Shown: positions 25,478-35,883 of the stretch, one piece after another
Numbering within the stretch: the stretch's first letter is position 1
Layout of the letters: the number at the start of each line of letters is the position of its first letter
Assembly (NCBI GenBank): GCA_900766265.1
Contig: CAAFUS010000003.1
Location: 186,001-250,000 of the forward strand
Direction of reading: 5' to 3'
Source of the DNA: Pseudomonadaceae bacterium
GTDB lineage: Bacteria > Pseudomonadota > Gammaproteobacteria > Pseudomonadales > Pseudomonadaceae
DNA: 64,000 nt
The notes under the pieces: model-generated
Database searches by the model: none
What the model was told of the DNA's origin: nothing
The model's input: the letters and a program-made list of their open reading frames with translations, nothing else
Made by a program: the position numbers and the translations under genes

Positions 25478-26775
25478 GTATCGAGGTCGCAACCTACGTA
25501 CTGATCGCGGGAATCTTCGTGCTGCTGGTGCTGGGCCTGCCGTTGGCCTTTGTCACCGGGCTGGTTGCCGCCGCCTTTACCCTTGGCTGGTTCGGCCCGA
25601 TGGCCGTGCCACTGGTCGCGAGCCGGATGTTCGGCTTCGTCACCGAGTACTCGCTGGTGGCCGTGCCCATGTTCGTGTTCATGGCCGGCCTGCTGGACCG
25701 CTCGGGACTGGCGCGAGACCTGTTCAACGCGATGCGCTTTTTCGCCGGCCGCCTGCCCGGTGGCGTTGCGGTGCAGACACTGGTGGTCGCGTTCTTTCTC
25801 GCCGCGATCTCCGGGATCATTGGCGGCGAGATCGTACTGCTGGGTGTGCTCGCACTGCCGCAGATGCTGCGCCTGGGCTACGACAAACGCATCGCCATTG
25901 GCGTGGTCTGCGCCGGCGGCTCGCTGGGCACCATGGTGCCGCCCTCCATCGTGCTGATCATCTACGGGCTGATCGCCAGCGTCTCGATCGCGGATCTGTT
26001 CAAGGCAGCCTTCGTCCCGGCTGTGCTCTTGATGGGCTGCTACATGCTTTATGTGGTGGCGCGCTGCATACACGAGCCGCGGCTGGGCGGCGCGCATCTG
26101 GAACAGACGCAACACGAACCCCGCCTGACCCCGACCGAAGCCTTCAAGGGGCTGTTCTTTCCCATCGCCATTGCCGGGCTTGTGCTAGGCAGCATCTACG
26201 CAGGCATCGCGTCAGTCACCGAGGCTGCCGCCATGGGCGCGCTCGGCGTGCTGCTTGCGGTGGTGATTCGCGGCGAGTTCAGCCTGGGGCTGCTGCAAGC
26301 CAGCCTGACCCAGACCCTTGAAACCTGCGGGATGATCGTCTGGATCGGCATCGGCGCGGCGTGCCTGGTCGGCGTCTACAACCTCATGGGCGGCAACCGT
26401 TTCGTGTCCTCGGCCATTGTCGGGCTGGACGTGGCGCCAGTGGTCATCATCCTGGTCATGATGTCTATCTTTCTGCTGCTGGGCATGTTCCTCGACTGGA
26501 TCGGTATTGCCATGCTCTGCCTGCCGATCTTCGTGCCCATCGTGGTCCAGCTCGGCTTCGATCCTGTGTGGTTCGGCATCCTCTTCGCCGTCAGCATGCA
26601 GGTGTCCTACATCTCGCCGCCCTTCGGCCCCGCCGCGTTCTACCTCAAGAGCGTGGCGCCGCCGGACATCACGCTCACCGATATCTATCGGGCCATGCTG
26701 CCCTTCATCGTCATCCAGATCGCCGTGCTCGCCCTGCTGGTCTTCGTCCCGGAGATTTCCACGTGGCTGCTGTGA
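25474..26775 (+). CDS. dctM: TRAP transporter large permease (DctM family)
   Basis: Large membrane subunit that carries the transport path of the TRAP system. The product has 433 residues and about 12 hydrophobic segments, with family motifs such as VPMFVFMAGLLDRSGLARDL, GGSLGTMVPPSIVLIIYGLI and ISPPFGPAAFYLKSVAPPDI. It is translationally coupled to dctQ and followed 61 bp later by the dehydratase gene, which is probably in the same transcript. Confidence 0.95.
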   Translation: MSIEVATYVLIAGIFVLLVLGLPLAFVTGLVAAAFTLGWFGPMAVPLVASRMFGFVTEYSLVAVPMFVFMAGLLDRSGLARDLFNAMRFFAGRLPGGVAVQTLVVAFFLAAISGIIGGEIVLLGVLALPQMLRLGYDKRIAIGVVCAGGSLGTMVPPSIVLIIYGLIASVSIADLFKAAFVPAVLLMGCYMLYVVARCIHEPRLGGAHLEQTQHEPRLTPTEAFKGLFFPIAIAGLVLGSIYAGIASVTEAAAMGALGVLLAVVIRGEFSLGLLQASLTQTLETCGMIVWIGIGAACLVGVYNLMGGNRFVSSAIVGLDVAPVVIILVMMSIFLLLGMFLDWIGIAMLCLPIFVPIVVQLGFDPVWFGILFAVSMQVSYISPPFGPAAFYLKSVAPPDITLTDIYRAMLPFIVIQIAVLALLVFVPEISTWLL

Positions 26776-26836
26776 ACCCGACTCGTCAATTCGCGCCAGG
26801 CCGCGCCTGGGCGCCCATCAACAGGCAGGAAACCCC

Positions 26837-28573
26837 ATGACTGACAAACGTCCCTTGCGCTCGGCGCAGTGGTTCGGCACTACCGACAAGAACGGCTTCA
26901 TGTACCGCAGCTGGATGAAGAACCAAGGCATCCCTGACCATGAATTCCAGGGCAAGCCCATCATCGGCATCTGTAACACCTGGTCGGAGCTGACCCCGTG
27001 CAACGCGCACTTTCGCAAGATCGCCGAGCACGTCAAAAAGGGTGTGCTGGAAGCCGGTGGCTTTCCCGTCGAATTCCCGGTGTTCTCCAGCGGCGAATCG
27101 AACCTGCGCCCCACCGCCATGCTGACCCGCAACCTTGCGAGCATGGACGTCGAAGAGTCGATCCGCGGCAACCCGGTGGACGCCGTGGTGCTGCTCACCG
27201 GCTGCGACAAGACCACCCCCGCGCTGCTGATGGGCGCGGCCAGCTGCGACGTGCCGGCCATCGTCGTCACCGGCGGGCCGATGCTCAACGGCAAGCACAA
27301 CGGCCGGGACATCGGCGCGGGCACCATCGTCTGGCAGATGCATGAAGCCTACAAAGGCGGATTGATCAGCCTCGACGAATTCCTCTCGGCCGAAGCCGGC
27401 ATGTCGCGTTCGGCCGGCACCTGCAACACCATGGGCACCGCCTCGACCATGGCGTGCATGGCAGAAGCACTGGGCACATCGCTGCCCCACAACGCCGCGA
27501 TCCCGGCCGTGGATTCGCGCCGCTACGTGCTCGCGCACCTGTCCGGCATGCGCATCGTGGAGATGGTCGAGGAAGACCTGCGCCTGTCCAAGGTGTTGAC
27601 CAAGCAGGCGTTCGAGAACGCCATCCGTGTCAACGCCGCGATTGGCGGTTCGACCAACGCCGTGATCCACCTCAAGGCGATCGCCGGGCGCATCGGCGTC
27701 GAGCTCGATCTAGAGGACTGGACCCGCATCGGCCGCGGCATGCCGACACTGGTCGATCTGCAACCGTCCGGGCGCTTCCTCATGGAGGAGTTCTACTACG
27801 CAGGCGGCCTGCCCGCCGTGATTCGCCGGCTGGGCGAGCACGACCTGCTGCCCAACCCCGACGCGCTTACCGTAAACGGCAAATCGCTGTGGGAAAACTG
27901 CGCCCAGGCACCGATCTACGGCACCGACGAGGTCATCCGCGCACTCGACAACCCTCTGCGCGCCGACGGTGGCATCTACGTACTGCGGGGCAACCTGGCA
28001 CCCGCAGGTGCCGTGCTCAAGCCATCGGCCGCTACCGCCGAACTGATGAAGCATCGCGGCCGTGCCGTGGTGTTCGAAGACTTCGACGACTACAAGGCGC
28101 GCATCGCCGACCCCGATCTGGACGTCGATGAAACCTGCGTGCTGGTCATGAAGAATTGCGGCCCCAAGGGTTATCCGGGCATGGCCGAGGTGGGCAACAT
28201 GGGCTTGCCGCCCAAGGTGCTGGCCAAGGGCATCACCGACATGGTGCGCATCTCCGACGCCCGCATGAGCGGCACCGCCTACGGCACGGTGGTGCTGCAT
28301 GTAGCACCGGAAGCCGCAGCCGGCGGCCCGCTGGCAGTCGTGCGTAACGGCGACATGATTGAGCTGGACTGCGACGCCGGGCGCTTGCATCTGGACATCA
28401 GCGACGAAGAGCTCGCCAGCCGCCTGGCCGACTGGCAACCGCCGCAAGGGCTGCTGTGGGATGGCGGTTACCGGCGTCTTTACGTCGATCACGTGCTGCA
28501 AGCCGACCAAGGCTGTGACTTCGATTTTCTGGTGGGCTGTCGCGGCTCAGAAGTGCCACGCCACTCGCACTAG
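26837..28573 (+). CDS. araC: L-arabinonate dehydratase (IlvD/EDD family)
   Basis: Iron-sulfur dehydratase converting L-arabinonate (and probably related aldonates with the same C2-C4 configuration, such as D-galactonate or D-fuconate) to the 2-keto-3-deoxy acid. From the ATG at 26837 (AGGCAGG upstream) it has 578 residues. Cysteines expected to hold the 2Fe-2S cluster are in TPCNAHF, LLTGCDKTTPA and SAGTCNTMGTAS; the C-terminal part has MKNCGPKGYPGMAEVGNMG and ISDARMSGTAYGTVVLH. The sequence fits the sugar-acid branch, resembling rhizobial L-arabinonate dehydratase, rather than the branched-chain amino-acid enzyme. The frame is open upstream inside dctM, where it is a shadow. The symbol araC follows the Azospirillum pathway naming and is not the E. 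coli regulator. Confidence 0.85.
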   Translation: MTDKRPLRSAQWFGTTDKNGFMYRSWMKNQGIPDHEFQGKPIIGICNTWSELTPCNAHFRKIAEHVKKGVLEAGGFPVEFPVFSSGESNLRPTAMLTRNLASMDVEESIRGNPVDAVVLLTGCDKTTPALLMGAASCDVPAIVVTGGPMLNGKHNGRDIGAGTIVWQMHEAYKGGLISLDEFLSAEAGMSRSAGTCNTMGTASTMACMAEALGTSLPHNAAIPAVDSRRYVLAHLSGMRIVEMVEEDLRLSKVLTKQAFENAIRVNAAIGGSTNAVIHLKAIAGRIGVELDLEDWTRIGRGMPTLVDLQPSGRFLMEEFYYAGGLPAVIRRLGEHDLLPNPDALTVNGKSLWENCAQAPIYGTDEVIRALDNPLRADGGIYVLRGNLAPAGAVLKPSAATAELMKHRGRAVVFEDFDDYKARIADPDLDVDETCVLVMKNCGPKGYPGMAEVGNMGLPPKVLAKGITDMVRISDARMSGTAYGTVVLHVAPEAAAGGPLAVVRNGDMIELDCDAGRLHLDISDEELASRLADWQPPQGLLWDGGYRRLYVDHVLQADQGCDFDFLVGCRGSEVPRHSH

Positions 28574-28684
28574 CACGTTGGCCAGACCAACTATCCGGCC
28601 AACCAACCGGGTCCACCCCGTTTGCCACCAGTGAGCGGGGCGCGACGAACCTCCACGAAAACAACAACGCAAACGGTGGTCAAG

Positions 28685-29830
28685 ATGAAAGCGGCACCCC
28701 TTCTCAGCGGTATCGGACTTGCACTGATGATCAACTTTTCGGCCCAGGCGGCAGGCCTGTCCAACGAACGCGGCACCTTCGGCAAGACGCCCGACGGCCA
28801 GACGGTGGAGAAATTCACGCTCAAGAACAGCCAGGGCGTCGAGGCGGTGATCATCACCTACGGCGGCATCCTCCAATCGCTGATGGTGCCGGACAAGGAC
28901 GGCAAGCTGGACGACATCGTGCTCGGCTTCGACGATGTCGACGGCTACATCAAGAACGGCAACGTCTACTTCGGCGCGACCATCGGCCGCTTCGGCAACC
29001 GCCTGGCCGAGGGACGCTTCGAGATCGACGGCAAGACCTATCAGGTGCCGCAGAACGATGGCAGCAACGCGCTGCACGGCGGTCCGCAGGGCTTCGACAA
29101 GCGCGTGTGGCAGGCTAGGCAAGCCGACAGTGACGGTCGCGTTGGCGTCGAGCTGACCTATGTCTCACCCGATGGAGAAATGGGTTTTCCCGGCGCACTG
29201 ACTACGCGAGTCACCTACAGCCTCGACGACGACAACACGCTGCATATCGAATACGAGGCCACCACCGACAAACCCACGGTGCTGAACCTCACCAACCACA
29301 GCTACTTCAACCTCGCCGGTGCCGGCAGCCCGAGCATTCTCGATCAGGTCGCCACGCTGCACGCCTCGCGCTACACGCCGGTGACTGAAAAGCTGATCCC
29401 GACCGGTGAGCTGCTTGAGGTCAAAGGCACGCCGATGGACTTCCTCACGCCCACGCCCTTCGGCAGGCACATCAAGGACGACCACCCGCAGCTTAAATTC
29501 GCCGAACCCAAGCAGGGCGGCTTCGACTTCAACTGGGTGCTCGATACCGAAGGCGATGTGAGCAAGCTGGCCGCCGAGGTGCATGACCCGGCATCCGGCC
29601 GCAGACTGCTTATGTACACCACCGAACCGGGCGTGCAGCTCTACACCAGTAATTTCCTGGACGGCAGCATCAAGGGCAAGGGCGGCAAGACCTACCCGCA
29701 CTGGAGCGCCTTCACCCTCGAGACCCAGCACTTCCCGGATGCGCCCAACCAACCCGGCTTCGCCAGCACCCGACTGGACCCGGGACAGACCTACACCCAA
29801 ACCACGCTGTACCGCTTCCCGACACCCTGA
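28685..29830 (+). CDS. galM: Aldose 1-epimerase (mutarotase), exported
   Basis: Interconverts alpha and beta anomers of galactose, arabinose and similar sugars, supplying the beta form to dehydrogenases and transporters. From the ATG at 28685 it has 381 residues with a signal peptide (MKAAPLLSGIGLALMINFSA, cleavage near AQA-A), so it should act in the periplasm, unlike the cytoplasmic E. coli GalM. The galactose-mutarotase fold shows GATIGRFGNRLAEGRFEIDG, NALHGGPQGFDKRVW (catalytic His), LTNHSYFNLAG (catalytic His) and a late Glu in FTLETQHFPDAPNQP. The exported Acinetobacter mutarotase has the same length. It is 111 bp after the dehydratase and convergent with dgoD. Confidence 0.93.
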   Translation: MKAAPLLSGIGLALMINFSAQAAGLSNERGTFGKTPDGQTVEKFTLKNSQGVEAVIITYGGILQSLMVPDKDGKLDDIVLGFDDVDGYIKNGNVYFGATIGRFGNRLAEGRFEIDGKTYQVPQNDGSNALHGGPQGFDKRVWQARQADSDGRVGVELTYVSPDGEMGFPGALTTRVTYSLDDDNTLHIEYEATTDKPTVLNLTNHSYFNLAGAGSPSILDQVATLHASRYTPVTEKLIPTGELLEVKGTPMDFLTPTPFGRHIKDDHPQLKFAEPKQGGFDFNWVLDTEGDVSKLAAEVHDPASGRRLLMYTTEPGVQLYTSNFLDGSIKGKGGKTYPHWSAFTLETQHFPDAPNQPGFASTRLDPGQTYTQTTLYRFPTP

Positions 29831-29850
29831 CCACGCCTGTCGCCGATATC

Positions 29851-29871
29851 CCGGCGGCTATCAGCCGCCGG
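29851..29871. terminator. Hairpin between convergent galM and dgoD
   Basis: A perfect 9-bp stem CCGGCGGCT/AGCCGCCGG with a 3-base loop lies in the 52-bp gap between the two stops. There is no strong T run on either side, so it may be a weak bidirectional terminator or an mRNA end stabiliser. Confidence 0.5.
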
Positions 29872-29882
29872 ATCTTACCGAC

Positions 29883-31031
<1,149 letters not shown>

Positions 31032-31127
31032 CGTCGTTCTCTCGGGAAGTTGCGATCAGCCGGCCCTCGCGGGGCGCGCCTGGATGAAGATTCGTGCCGG
31101 GCATTGTCCGAGCCGACAGAGTGGGCA

Positions 31128-31219
31128 ATGCAACGCCTGGCCAACCGCTTCGGCCTCATCCGACTTGTGCCGCGCAGCATGGCGATCGGCCCGTTGTGCG
31201 CCAGAGCCGTTTCAGACAT
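31128..31219 (-). pseudogene. dgoA: Remnant of dgoA (2-keto-3-deoxy-6-phosphogalactonate aldolase)
   Basis: A start codon at 31219 overlaps the dgoK stop as in intact dgoK-dgoA pairs. The first 17 codons read MSETALAHNGPIAMLRG, matching the DgoA N-terminus (ALA-NG-IAILRG). After a five-base interval where six are expected, the +1 frame continues SDEAEAVGQALH (31163-31128), matching the next DgoA segment. So there is a one-base deletion near 31164-31168. Homology then stops, and only about 96 bp separate it from dgoD. About 170 of some 205 codons, including the Schiff-base lysine region, are missing. The gene cannot make an active aldolase. What is seen is the two matched blocks and the spacing; the family assignment is by eye. 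Confidence 0.82.
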
Positions 31220-32171
31220 GGCCGCGCCCTGACGAGTCGCCCACCAGACCGGCGCCGGCCGCGATCCTCCACAACCCCGCCACGACGGCTTGCGGCGCAA
31301 AGCGCAGCGACTCGAAGCCGCAGTGCTCCAGCGCCCAGAGATAACGGGAGCAGAGCGCACCGTTGCCGATCAGCACGATGGGCTGGTCCGCCCTTGCCTG
31401 GCACAGCGAGCGCATCGCCACCAGCTCATGGCCGATCAGCAGCCCAGAGAGGTAATCGGGCTGCGCCTCGCCGCTCAGGGCACCTGTGAGCACCAGCGTG
31501 CGGCTACTGAAGATGGTAGACAGCGGCCCGCCTTGCCCGTCGCTCGACTGCGCCACCCGCAGCCCATGCTCGAACGCCGGGGCGTCGAAGGCATCCCTCA
31601 TGACTGCCGTGCGACCGAGGATGGTATGAGCGAGCAAGGCGCCGTAGACCTCGCCGGTCATGAAGGTGTGGAAGCGACCGAGCTGCCCCTGCTCCACAGT
31701 GACCCATTTGCTGTGGCTGCCGGGCAGACCGATCAGGAGCGAATCCTCGCCGTGTGCGTGCTCGTCGAGCAGGCCAAACACCTGGGTCTCTTCGCCGCGC
31801 ATCACGTTCGGCAACGTCCCCGGCTGGATCACACCGGGCACCAGCCAGAGCGGCATGCGGTTGGCGCGTTCGATCGGCAGCAACGCACCGCTCAGGCCCG
31901 CAACGGTCAGCGGCGCTTCCACATAGGCCGCTTCACGCCAGCCTTGCTTGCTGCCCACCATGCCGCTGGCGATCAGGGGCACATGCGGCTCAGCCTCCTG
32001 CCAGTCACCACACGCCTGTTGCAGCGCCTGCTCGAAGCCCGCGTCGCTGCCGTCCAGCTGCATGATGCCGAGCGCCAGGCTACGCTCCTCGATCAGCTGG
32101 CCAGCCGCTCCCAGCCGATACGCGCGCAGCGAACTGGTGCCCCAGTCCAACGCGATCAGTTCTGTCTTCAC
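31212..32171 (-). CDS. dgoK: 2-dehydro-3-deoxygalactonokinase
   Basis: ATP-dependent kinase forming 2-keto-3-deoxy-6-phosphogalactonate from KDGal. The product has 319 residues from a GTG start at 32171 (GGGAG upstream). The actin-fold phosphate-1 motif IALDWGTSSLRAY is at the N-terminus, with LIASGMVGSKQGW, GLPGSHSKWVTV and FMTGEVYGALLAHTIL characteristic of DgoK. It lies 40 bp after araH. Its product has no aldolase encoded nearby because dgoA is broken. Confidence 0.93.
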   Translation of the reverse strand: MKTELIALDWGTSSLRAYRLGAAGQLIEERSLALGIMQLDGSDAGFEQALQQACGDWQEAEPHVPLIASGMVGSKQGWREAAYVEAPLTVAGLSGALLPIERANRMPLWLVPGVIQPGTLPNVMRGEETQVFGLLDEHAHGEDSLLIGLPGSHSKWVTVEQGQLGRFHTFMTGEVYGALLAHTILGRTAVMRDAFDAPAFEHGLRVAQSSDGQGGPLSTIFSSRTLVLTGALSGEAQPDYLSGLLIGHELVAMRSLCQARADQPIVLIGNGALCSRYLWALEHCGFESLRFAPQAVVAGLWRIAAGAGLVGDSSGRGHV

Positions 32172-32211
32172 GTGGGAATCTCCCAGGCGCCGCCTTCGCG
32201 GCGCGGCGGTA

Positions 32212-33180
32212 TCAGCGTTGCTTGAGCCGATCGATGATCACCGCCAGCAGCAGGATCGTCCCGCGGATGACGTACTGGTAGAAGGTGTCGATGTTCTTCA
32301 GATTCATCGCGTTCTCGATGATCGCGAGGATCAGCACCCCGGCAATCACATGACGAATCATCCCGATGCCGCCACTGAGCGACACGCCCCCAAGGACGCA
32401 GGCCGAGATCACCGTCAGCTCGAAGCCTTGGCCGATCATCGGCTGGCCCGACGTCATCCGCGAGGCCAGCACCACACCGGCCAGCGCGCCGACCAGGCCA
32501 TGCACCGCGAAGATGATGATCTTGGTCCGGTCGACGTTGACCCCGGCGAGCAGTGCGGCTTCCTGGTTGCCGCCGATGGCCATGGTGTTGCGCCCGTAGG
32601 TGGTGTAGTTGAGCAACCAACCAAAGAAGATGAAGCAGGCGATGGTGATGAGGATCGGCACCGGCACGCCAAGCAGCTGGCCGTTGCCGAAAATGAAGAA
32701 GTCCTCCTGCATCACGCCAACCGCCTTGCCGTCGGAAAAGATGTAGGCCAGCCCGCGGACGATCTGCATCGTTGCAAGGGTCGTGATCAACGCATTGATG
32801 CGCAGCTTGGCGATGACGATGCCATTGATCAGCCCGACCACCAGCCCCATGGCCAGCGCCGCGCTCACGCCCAACATCACGCTTTCGGTGTCGCGCATCA
32901 CCACCGCAGCGACCACACCGGCGCACGCAATGACCGAACCTACCGACAGGTCGAAATGCCCCGACGCCAGGCAGAACAGCATGGTGCAGGCGGCGATGCC
33001 CACCGTGGAAATCGCAAGCCCCAGCCCGCGCATGTTCAAGGGCGAAAGGAAGTTGTCGATGAACAATGCCGACAGCGCGAAGATCCCCACTGCCGCCAGC
33101 AGCATCACCCAGTCATCAAGAAAGCGACGCATGTTCAGACCCTGCCGTGGCGCGGCCAGGGCGTTTTGTTGAGCGGACAT
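32212..33180 (-). CDS. araH: L-arabinose/D-galactose ABC transporter permease AraH
   Basis: Inner-membrane permease of a CUT2-class sugar ABC transporter. The product has 322 residues and about eight to ten hydrophobic segments, with LASGHFDLSVGSVIACAGVV, LINGIVIAKLRINALITTL and ISACVLGGVSLSGGIGMI, typical of the BPD_transp_2 family. GAGGTG precedes the ATG. It follows araG after 21 bp and is the third transporter gene. Confidence 0.93.
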   Translation of the reverse strand: MSAQQNALAAPRQGLNMRRFLDDWVMLLAAVGIFALSALFIDNFLSPLNMRGLGLAISTVGIAACTMLFCLASGHFDLSVGSVIACAGVVAAVVMRDTESVMLGVSAALAMGLVVGLINGIVIAKLRINALITTLATMQIVRGLAYIFSDGKAVGVMQEDFFIFGNGQLLGVPVPILITIACFIFFGWLLNYTTYGRNTMAIGGNQEAALLAGVNVDRTKIIIFAVHGLVGALAGVVLASRMTSGQPMIGQGFELTVISACVLGGVSLSGGIGMIRHVIAGVLILAIIENAMNLKNIDTFYQYVIRGTILLLAVIIDRLKQR

Positions 33181-33201
33181 AAAGCACCTCGTTGTTGTCG
33201 T

Positions 33202-34716
<1,515 letters not shown>

Positions 34717-34728
34717 GCTGCCTCCACC

Positions 34729-34749
34729 CCTCGCCCGTCGCGGGCGAGG
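34729..34749 (-). promoter_or_regulatory. Intercistronic hairpin between araF and araG
   Basis: A perfect 9-bp stem CCTCGCCCG/CGGGCGAGG with a 3-base loop lies in the 79-bp araF-araG gap, without a T run. It probably protects the araF message and lowers araGH expression. Confidence 0.5.
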
Positions 34750-34795
34750 TTGCTGATTCGGGGCCTGACCAGGCCATCCGGGAGTTCGTCGACCT

Positions 34796-35797
34796 TCAGT
34801 TCCAGAGGCCGATCTTTTCCAGCTCCTGCTGGAAGTTCTCGCGGGTAATCAGGGTGACTTCATCCATTGCGGTGTACTTGGGCGGCTCTTTGCCTGTGGT
34901 GACCCACTCGAACATCATTCGCGCCGTTTCGTAGCCCTCGATGTGCGGGCTGGGCAGCATCGATCCGAAGAAGCCGCTGTTGGGCTTTTTCAGCTCGCCG
35001 ATGGCATCGGTGCCGTTGATACCGATGCCGATCACGTTCTCGGGCTTGAACCCTGCGCTTTCGGTGGCGCGCACGCCGCCGAGCACGGTGTTGTCGTTCA
35101 TGCCGCCGATGATCAGGTTCTTGGCACCGCGCGGCAGTTTGACCAGGGCCGAGGTGGTCGCATCCATGCTGCCCGGCACGTCGAGGGTCTTCTGCGCAGT
35201 GAACAGGATGTGGGCCTCGGGGAAGCCGGCCTTCTTCAGCGCATCGACCGATCCGTCAGTGCGCTTCTTGCCGGTGTCGAGCTCGTTGTAGGTGTTGATT
35301 ACCGCGTAGGTCTCGCTCCAGTCCCAGCCGCGCCTCTTGGCCTCCTCGGCCATGGCCGCGCCCTGCTTCTGGCCGACCTCGAAGGCCGCCATGCCGAGGT
35401 AGGGGACCTCCTCCATGAACTCGCCCTTGGCATCGACGAAACGGTCGTCCACGGCCATGACCTTGAGGTCGTTGAGCTTGGCCTTGGCGACGATGGCCGG
35501 GCCAAGCGCCACGTCGGGCGGGCAGATGACGAAGCCCTTGGCGCCGTTGGCGGCCAGGCTGTCGATGGCTGCGAGGGTCTTCTCGCCATCGGGCACGGCG
35601 ATTTTGAGTACGGTGAAGCCGTGCTCCTTGCCGGCCTTCTCGGCGAAGGCCCACTCGGTCTGAAACCAGGGTTCTTCCGGCTGCTTGACCAGAAAACCGA
35701 TCTTCACCTCTTCGGCCGAACAGAGCGTGGCAAAGCCGACCGCGCCTGCGGTCAATGCGGCTAGGAACAGGGAGCGAATCCCATGGCGACGAAACAT
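34796..35797 (-). CDS. araF: L-arabinose/D-galactose-binding periplasmic protein AraF
   Basis: High-affinity sugar-binding protein of the AraFGH transporter. The product has 333 residues: a signal peptide (about 1-28, ending ATLCSAEE), then the type-I periplasmic fold. IGFLVKQPEEPWFQTEWAFA, KIAVPDGEKTLAAIDSLAANG, MNDNTVLGGVRATES and GSMLPSPHIEGYE follow E. coli AraF closely. E. coli ABP also binds D-galactose, which fits the galactonate genes in this operon. The ribosome binding site AAGGAGG is near consensus, in keeping with abundant synthesis. Confidence 0.95.
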   Translation of the reverse strand: MFRRHGIRSLFLAALTAGAVGFATLCSAEEVKIGFLVKQPEEPWFQTEWAFAEKAGKEHGFTVLKIAVPDGEKTLAAIDSLAANGAKGFVICPPDVALGPAIVAKAKLNDLKVMAVDDRFVDAKGEFMEEVPYLGMAAFEVGQKQGAAMAEEAKRRGWDWSETYAVINTYNELDTGKKRTDGSVDALKKAGFPEAHILFTAQKTLDVPGSMDATTSALVKLPRGAKNLIIGGMNDNTVLGGVRATESAGFKPENVIGIGINGTDAIGELKKPNSGFFGSMLPSPHIEGYETARMMFEWVTTGKEPPKYTAMDEVTLITRENFQQELEKIGLWN

Positions 35798-35883
35798 AGC
35801 TACCTCCTTATTTTTATTGAATAGCTACAGCGTCCAGCGGTGGAAGCGCGAAATTGCCCAACGGCAAAACGGCACTTACTAAG

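Noticed and set aside
31032..31127. C-terminal end of dgoA downstream of the stub
   Set aside because: All three minus-strand frames were read; none resembles an aldolase C-terminus, so the pseudogene call is limited to the N-terminal part.
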